Shown piece by piece: positions 5,774 through 9,409 of a stretch of DNA of 9,409 nt. Where the stretch lies: assembly GCA_027592105.1 (NCBI GenBank), contig JAQCLA010000086.1, positions 1 to 9,409 on the forward strand. Reading direction: 5' to 3'. Numbering within the stretch: the first letter of the stretch is position 1; every line of letters begins with the position of its first letter. The position numbers were made by a program, and so were the translations under genes. The notes beneath the pieces were generated by a model. It saw only the letters and a program-made list of their open reading frames with translations, ran no database searches and was not told the origin of the DNA. The stretch comes from Pseudomonadota bacterium. Lineage in GTDB: Bacteria > Pseudomonadota > Alphaproteobacteria > Rhodobacterales > Rhodobacteraceae.

Positions 5774-6493
5774 TCAGTTCATGTTAGGGGAAACGACAAT
5801 TTTTTTTCCATCGCCCACGATCCCATTCAAAGTTTTGCGGGACCGGAGGTTTTGCACCTCGATGAAATCACCGATTTGCCCGTCTTCAAGCGCGATACCG
5901 GCCATGGAAATGACCATCGCGCCTGATACCGACTCAATCACAACTGGCTCACCTTCGCGCACAGCCCATTCCATTTCAAGATGCCGCTCGCGCACAGGGA
6001 CCCCTGCACCAAGCGTTCGTACCATCCTGCGCCCGACCAAGGGCGCGATGTCCGAGAAGGTTCCAGATGCTGGCGTGCGCACCATCTCGATCACCTCAAG
6101 TTTATCAGCCGTGATTACTTCGTCGCGGCGTACTGTGCGCGTGAAGACCGCCACGCTTGTCGTTTCGCTACTGGTTTCGCGCCCGCCGAAACTGAAACCA
6201 GCGGGGACTTCTGCCGAGGTGCGCACAACAATTGACCATGGAACCTTGCCCGGACAGGCGACATCGACGGCATCCCATCTTCCTTCACGCCTTGGCCCAA
6301 TGGCAAGATCGACTTCGCAGGGGTAATAGCGGCGCTGTTCGGCCAAAATCGGCACGCCCTCTTGGCCGTTTTCGATCAAGGTCGCGCGCACGCGCGTGGC
6401 AATCTCGGCCCCCGTGAGGGGCGCGGGCTGATCGGCCTGCACCGGGCCGCCAAGCAGAAAGATAAATATGAACGTCATCAGCGCGCGGGTCAT
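5774..6493 (-). CDS. flgA: FlgA, periplasmic chaperone for P-ring assembly
   Basis: FlgA assists FlgI in forming the P ring around the rod in the periplasm. The 239-residue precursor has a signal peptide (cleavage likely after VQA at 20). The N-domain contains the cysteine pair seen in FlgA proteins (Cys59 in YYPCEVDL, Cys80 in VDVACPG), likely a disulfide. A SAF-like domain follows at about 113-172 (RRDEVITADKLEVIEM, VGRRMVRTLGAGVPVRERHL). The conserved C-terminal part is WAVREGEPVVIES, ISMAGIALEDGQIGDFIEVQN and GIVGDGKKIVV. Its ATG overlaps the flgT stop as ATGA, implying coupled translation. A run of eight A residues on the coding strand lies near the 3' end (5800-5807); the reading frame is intact across it. 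Confidence 0.95.
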   Translation of the reverse strand: MTRALMTFIFIFLLGGPVQADQPAPLTGAEIATRVRATLIENGQEGVPILAEQRRYYPCEVDLAIGPRREGRWDAVDVACPGKVPWSIVVRTSAEVPAGFSFGGRETSSETTSVAVFTRTVRRDEVITADKLEVIEMVRTPASGTFSDIAPLVGRRMVRTLGAGVPVRERHLEMEWAVREGEPVVIESVSGAMVISMAGIALEDGQIGDFIEVQNLRSRKTLNGIVGDGKKIVVSPNMN

Positions 6494-7617
6494 TTCGCCA
6501 CCTGCATGAAGCTGACCCGCGTTCCAGCCAATGCGCTTGCTGTGCGGTTCCGGTCGATCGGGCGCAGTACCGCCGAATGTTCGGCAAGGCTTTCGATCTC
6601 GAACAAGATATATGGTGTGGCCTGCCCTTCGGAAAAGGCAAGATGATGCCGGGTCAGGCCGTCCTTGGCACCGAAAGGCAGTGTCAGCCGATCACCCGAC
6701 AGCGCCAAAACACCTTCCAGCGGGCGGCAGGCATAAGTATCGATCATGCCCGCGATATGTGCATCGATCTCATCGAGGAGTTTTTGGACAATGGCGCTGC
6801 GATCACGCGACGCCAAAACGTCCAGCGCGCGCAGTGGCAAGCCCGCGCTGAGGCGGACGGTTTGCTCATAGTTGCTGCGCGCACGCTCGGTATTCGTGCC
6901 GGTGTCAATCAGCCGCGAGCTAAGCACCAGCGTCAGTGCATTTTGTCCCTGCATCCGCAGCGCGATATCGGCGTGATAGGCCAAGGAACCCGCCGGTGCG
7001 CGCTGGCCGGCGGTGGCCCCGCTGGTGAGCGCGGCATAATCCATATCAAGGCCAACCTGCGCGCTGCGCCCCGGCATGGTGCCCGTATCATTGGACCCGG
7101 TCAGGCTGACGCTTGGCCGCGACCTGATTGCGGCATCGATGCTATCGCGCAGCTCTGGGCCCAAAGTCTCGACCCAAGCTGGGGTCAGCGGGTCGATCCG
7201 AAGCCGGAGTGGATAGGTGATGATGTTAAGCTCAGACCTGCGCGCGCAGCTATCGACAATTGCCACAGGTGGATCGCCGACCACCGCGCGCAGCTGCACG
7301 CGGTAAAAGCCACCGACCTCTGTTTCTGACAGGATCGTATAATCAAGGATGCGTGATGCAGGGCGCAAAATCAGCCGGTCGGATACCAAGATGCCATTAG
7401 AGGCGGCCGAGTAACCGGTGACGTCAGCGCCGCCCATGATCGCGGCCTCGACCAATGCGGCTTCAAGCGCGCGCAAACGGGTTGTTGCCCGCCCTAGCCC
7501 GCTTTCGGCGGCCTGTCCCGTGACCTCGACCGTCATATTCTGGGCCAAAGCCGGCGAGGCCCCTGCCCCAAGGCAGAACGCAAAGACCACAGATCCGATC
7601 AGAGCCAAGATACGCAT
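6490..7617 (-). CDS. flgT: FlgT, flagellar H-ring / basal-body protein
   Basis: FlgT is a periplasmic protein that builds the H ring around the LP ring and helps seat stator-associated proteins in Vibrio; a distant homologue is reported as needed for rotation in R. sphaeroides. The 375-residue product has a signal peptide (cleavage likely after ALA at 25). The N-domain (about 28-115) contains MTVEVTGQAAESGLGRATT, LRALEAALVEAAI, ILDYTILSE and YRVQLRAVVG. The middle domain (about 125-300) starts NIITYPLRLR and contains ETLGPELRDSIDAAI. The C-terminal SH3-like region (about 303-375) contains GDRLTLPFG and YILFEIESL. Cys124 and Cys297 may pair. A longer TTG start at 7632 is possible, but the ATG at 7617 is preceded by GAGGGG at 7 bases and directly begins the signal peptide, so ATG is chosen. 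It lies 11 bases after flgP. Confidence 0.88.
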   Translation of the reverse strand: MRILALIGSVVFAFCLGAGASPALAQNMTVEVTGQAAESGLGRATTRLRALEAALVEAAIMGGADVTGYSAASNGILVSDRLILRPASRILDYTILSETEVGGFYRVQLRAVVGDPPVAIVDSCARRSELNIITYPLRLRIDPLTPAWVETLGPELRDSIDAAIRSRPSVSLTGSNDTGTMPGRSAQVGLDMDYAALTSGATAGQRAPAGSLAYHADIALRMQGQNALTLVLSSRLIDTGTNTERARSNYEQTVRLSAGLPLRALDVLASRDRSAIVQKLLDEIDAHIAGMIDTYACRPLEGVLALSGDRLTLPFGAKDGLTRHHLAFSEGQATPYILFEIESLAEHSAVLRPIDRNRTASALAGTRVSFMQVAK

Positions 7618-7624
7618 CACCCGG

Positions 7625-7630
7625 CCCCTC
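7625..7630 (-). promoter_or_regulatory. Ribosome binding site deciding the flgT start
   Basis: GAGGGG on the minus strand overlaps the flgP stop codon (7631-7629) and sits 7 bases before the ATG at 7617. This favours the ATG over the upstream TTG at 7632, which would itself overlap the flgP stop and lies before the ribosome site. The overlap also suggests flgT translation follows termination on flgP. Confidence 0.7.
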
Positions 7631-8198
7631 AAGCTCCGCGCCGCGCGGCCTTGAGCATTTGGTCGATCATATCGCGATCAACCTCGAGCAAGACCTCATA
7701 GGTGTCCGAACCTTTTGGCTGGATATGCACCGTGCGCGCACCGCGCAACATGCCGGTCACGCTGCTGCGCAACGTGTCGCTTTGCAAAACGGCCTCGCCG
7801 ATTGTAGTGACGGCATCGATACGCACACCGTGGATCTGTTCGGTGAGATTGCGCATCGCCTCCATGCGCGCAACGCGAATGGCGTTCAGGCGGCGGTGGT
7901 TCAGGTTATTGCCAGGCTGCGCCGAAACCACGGCATAGCCCATCCCACGGATTGACGGCACCTCGATGCGCACCTGATCTAGATTGTCGAGCACCTGTTC
8001 AACGGTCGCAAGCTCACGGGTTGTCACCGCGGCGCTGGACGAAGGCGTAGGCACGGTCGACATCGCGCCGGGTCCGGGAACTTGTTGGCCAGAGACCGGC
8101 TGGCCTATGACCTGTTGGATCGTGTCGCATGACGCAAGCGCCAATACGGACACGACGATGACCAGATGAGCCATCAGCGGCCGGGAAAACAAAGTCAC
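7629..8198 (-). CDS. flgP: FlgP-like LPP20-family lipoprotein, flagellar H-ring / outer-membrane disk
   Basis: FlgP is a lipoprotein that forms part of the Vibrio H ring (and the disk in Campylobacter) at the outer membrane, and it is reported as essential in R. sphaeroides Fla1. The 189-residue precursor has an N-terminal hydrophobic segment ending in a lipobox, LASC with Cys24, so the mature form should be lipid-anchored. A Pro/Gln/Ser-rich linker (30-60) leads to an LPP20-like domain (about 86-175): GYAVVSAQPG, LNAIRVARMEAMRNLTEQIHGVRI in parts, and YEVLLEVD. The start is GTG at 8198, supported by a perfect AGGAGG 8 bases upstream; the ATG at codon 9 has none. Asp follows the lipidated Cys, which in enterobacteria retains lipoproteins in the inner membrane, and that is odd for an outer-membrane ring. 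It is first in the flgP-flgT-flgA-flgM-flgN operon. Confidence 0.85.
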   Translation of the reverse strand: MTLFSRPLMAHLVIVVSVLALASCDTIQQVIGQPVSGQQVPGPGAMSTVPTPSSSAAVTTRELATVEQVLDNLDQVRIEVPSIRGMGYAVVSAQPGNNLNHRRLNAIRVARMEAMRNLTEQIHGVRIDAVTTIGEAVLQSDTLRSSVTGMLRGARTVHIQPKGSDTYEVLLEVDRDMIDQMLKAARRGA

Positions 8199-8206
8199 GA
8201 ATAGGG

Positions 8207-8212
8207 CCTCCT
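8207..8212 (-). promoter_or_regulatory. Strong ribosome binding site fixing the GTG start of flgP
   Basis: AGGAGG on the minus strand, full match to the 16S tail, is 8 bases from the GTG at 8198. No comparable site precedes the ATG eight codons further in. Confidence 0.85.
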
Positions 8213-8273
8213 GTCGCGAAAATGAGGATCATGGACCAAGCATTGTACCTAGCCGCAGATTGTCCAGCGGGGA

Positions 8274-8290
8274 TTGCACAGATCATGCCA
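8274..8290 (-). promoter_or_regulatory. Probable sigma54 promoter for the flgP operon
   Basis: The minus strand from 8290 to 8274 reads TGGCATGATCTGTGCAA. Against TGGCACG-N4-TTGCA it has two mismatches, keeps GG and GC, and has the exact 12-base GG-to-GC spacing. The predicted start near 8264 gives a leader of about 66 bases before flgP. It lies 28 bases from the flhA sigma54 site on the other strand, so one upstream-bound activator (such as a FleQ/FlrC/FleT-type protein, not in this window) could serve both. Confidence 0.5.
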
Positions 8291-8318
8291 TCCCGCGCCA
8301 AAGCACTGAGAATTCCGC

Positions 8319-8335
8319 TTGGCACGAGTCTTGCT
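8319..8335 (+). promoter_or_regulatory. Sigma54 (RpoN) promoter for flhA, consensus match
   Basis: TTGGCACGAGTCTTGCT matches the sigma54 consensus YTGGCACG-N4-TTGCW at every specified position, with GG (8321-8322) and GC (8333-8334) at the correct spacing. The expected start is about 8346, giving a leader of about 130 bases to flhA. This implies an RpoN-dependent, activator-controlled flagellar hierarchy as in Vibrio, Pseudomonas and R. sphaeroides Fla1. Confidence 0.9.
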
Positions 8336-8378
8336 TTGTCTATGCAGAACTCATGCCCATACGAGAGGCTTGGCCCGC

Positions 8379-8486
8379 ATGAAAACCGCACCGATCGCCG
8401 AAAACGCAGTGAAGAATGCGATTTCCGGCTTTAGACAAACGGCCCAAAGTCAGCCTTTTGACGCGGAGACAGCGTCATGGATCTGA
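8379..8486 (+). CDS. Possible 35-codon leader ORF overlapping the flhA start
   Basis: Function unknown. The ATG at 8379 is preceded by AGAGG with a 10-base spacer and lies just downstream of the predicted flhA transcript start. It encodes 35 residues beginning MKTAPIAENAVKN and ending ETASWI, helical and mildly amphipathic, without a signal peptide. Its TGA (8484-8486) lies 5 to 9 bases inside flhA in another frame, so the two overlap by 10 bases. It could couple translation to flhA or simply be chance; the composition is consistent with coding but proves nothing. Confidence 0.3.
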   Translation: MKTAPIAENAVKNAISGFRQTAQSQPFDAETASWI

Positions 8487-9409
8487 CATCGCCCGCCCGT
8501 TTATTGACGGGTGCACGCGACGCATTAGGCGGTTCGGTTTTGCCGATCGGTATTCTTGTACTGGTCGCAATGATGGTTTTGCCATTGCCGGTTTTCTTGC
8601 TTGACAGTTTCTTTGTGCTGAATATTCTTTTGTCGCTTTTGATCTTGATGGTGACGATGCACACGTATCGGCCGCTGGATTTCTCGTCTTTTCCAAACCT
8701 ATTGTTGATCGCCACGGTCTTGCGGCTTTCGTTGAACGTGGCCTCGACCCGGATCGTTCTGAGCGAAGGCCATACCGGGCCTGACGCCGCGGGTCAGATC
8801 ATCAAGGCCTTTGGGGAATTCGTGGTCGCGGGCAATTACGCAGTCGGTATCTTCGTCTTTATCATTCTGACGATCATCAACCTGGTCGTGATTACCAAAG
8901 GTGCTGGCCGTGTGTCAGAGGTTGCCGCCCGCTTTACCCTTGACGCTATGCCCGGCAAGCAGATGGCCATCGATGCTGATCTGAACGCCGGGGTCTTAAG
9001 CGCCGAGGAAGCCACGATCCGGCGGCGCGAAGTCGCCGAGGAGGCTGATTTTTACGGCTCGATGGATGGTGCCTCGAAATTCGTCAAAGGCGATGCGGTT
9101 GCCGGTATATTGATCCTTGCGATCAATATCGTGGGCGGGCTGATCATTGGGATCGTCCAGCACAATATGGCAGTCGCCGATGCGGCGCAGGTCTATATCC
9201 TTTTGTCCATCGGTGATGGGCTCGTCGCACAGATCCCCTCTTTGCTGTTGTCGATTGCCACCGCCATCATCGTGACGCGGGTATCATCCAAGAGCAATAT
9301 GGCCCAGTACATCTCGCGGCAGGTGCATTTGTCGCGCGCATGGATTCCCACCGCAGCCGTGCTTGGCGTTTTGGGTCTGGTGCCCGGCATGCCGAACGAG
9401 CTGTTTTTG
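8477..9409 (+). CDS. flhA: FlhA, flagellar type III export gate protein, 5' part
   Basis: FlhA forms the nonameric export gate in the inner membrane and uses the ion gradient to drive export of rod, hook and filament proteins. Only the first 311 codons are in the window; the cytoplasmic docking domain lies beyond the right edge. Visible are TM1 (about 19-38), TM2 (about 42-62) and the FHIPEP-family region (NLLLIATVLRLSLNVASTR, about 74-92). The cytoplasmic loop holds ITKGAGRVSEVAARFTLDAM (139-158) and GKQMAIDADLNAG, with Asp residues expected in ion coupling. Further membrane helices follow, including VAGILILAINIVGGLIIGIV and the PSLLLSIATAIIVTR region. The ATG at 8477 has GGAG 8 bases upstream, and an in-frame stop at 8459-8461 rules out a longer start. 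It is transcribed away from flgP from the sigma54 promoter at 8319-8335. Confidence 0.98.
   Translation, partial: MDLTSPARLLTGARDALGGSVLPIGILVLVAMMVLPLPVFLLDSFFVLNILLSLLILMVTMHTYRPLDFSSFPNLLLIATVLRLSLNVASTRIVLSEGHTGPDAAGQIIKAFGEFVVAGNYAVGIFVFIILTIINLVVITKGAGRVSEVAARFTLDAMPGKQMAIDADLNAGVLSAEEATIRRREVAEEADFYGSMDGASKFVKGDAVAGILILAINIVGGLIIGIVQHNMAVADAAQVYILLSIGDGLVAQIPSLLLSIATAIIVTRVSSKSNMAQYISRQVHLSRAWIPTAAVLGVLGLVPGMPNELFL

Noticed and set aside
5800..5807. T-run as part of an intrinsic terminator
   Set aside because: It lies inside the flgA coding sequence and no GC-rich stem precedes it on either strand.
6577..7329. 250-codon plus-strand frame opposite flgT
   Set aside because: It lies entirely within flgT, which has a signal peptide and FlgT domains; the plus frame has no domain and no ribosome site.
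8222..8434. 70-codon plus-strand frame across the flgP-flhA intergenic region
   Set aside because: It starts upstream of the predicted flhA transcript start and covers the sigma54 promoter, so it would not be on that transcript.

Overview
This 9.4 kb window is part of a flagellar gene cluster, most likely from an alphaproteobacterium of the Rhodobacterales/Rhodobacteraceae type. That assignment rests on the GC-rich coding style and on how closely the layout resembles the sigma54-controlled Fla1 system known from Rhodobacter (Cereibacter) sphaeroides; it is inferred, because no taxonomic marker is present. FliD, FlgM, FlgN, FlgT, FlgP and a PomA/PomB-like stator together look like a gammaproteobacterial (Vibrio-like) flagellum rather than the FlaF/FlbT/CtrA-type flagellum common in alphaproteobacteria.

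Layout from left to right. (1) Minus strand, 3069 to 1: motA (PomA-like), motB (PomB-like, with an unusually long linker) and the 5' part of fliD (filament cap), which runs off the left edge. (2) Plus strand, 3266-4910: three unfamiliar genes between the flagellar operons. They encode a secreted DUF1566/Lcl-like protein with four cysteines, a small cytoplasmic protein resembling the nitrile-hydratase-alpha/NHLP leader fold, and a periplasmic Sel1-repeat protein joined to the second gene by an ATGA overlap. (3) Minus strand, 8198 to 5126: a tight operon flgP-flgT-flgA-flgM-flgN. It supplies the outer-membrane H-ring lipoprotein, the H-ring/basal-body protein, the P-ring assembly chaperone, the anti-sigma28 factor and a probable hook-filament-junction chaperone. 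(4) Plus strand, 8477 to the right edge: the N-terminal 311 codons of flhA, the export-gate membrane protein.

The flgP-flhA intergenic region carries a consensus-perfect sigma54 (-24/-12) promoter facing flhA and a weaker, correctly spaced sigma54-like element facing flgP. This fits RpoN-controlled divergent transcription. flgM lies inside the flgP operon, so the anti-sigma factor would be made with the basal-body genes.

The most interesting points are: the Vibrio-like motor parts list (PomAB-like stator, H-ring FlgT/FlgP, and a Sel1 protein of MotX-like size beside the stator); an internal repeat in MotB, in which the segment leading into the OmpA-like domain appears twice, 113 residues apart; and the NHLP-like and DUF1566 proteins placed in the cluster with no known flagellar role. 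I saw no tRNA, rRNA, CRISPR array or insertion sequence.
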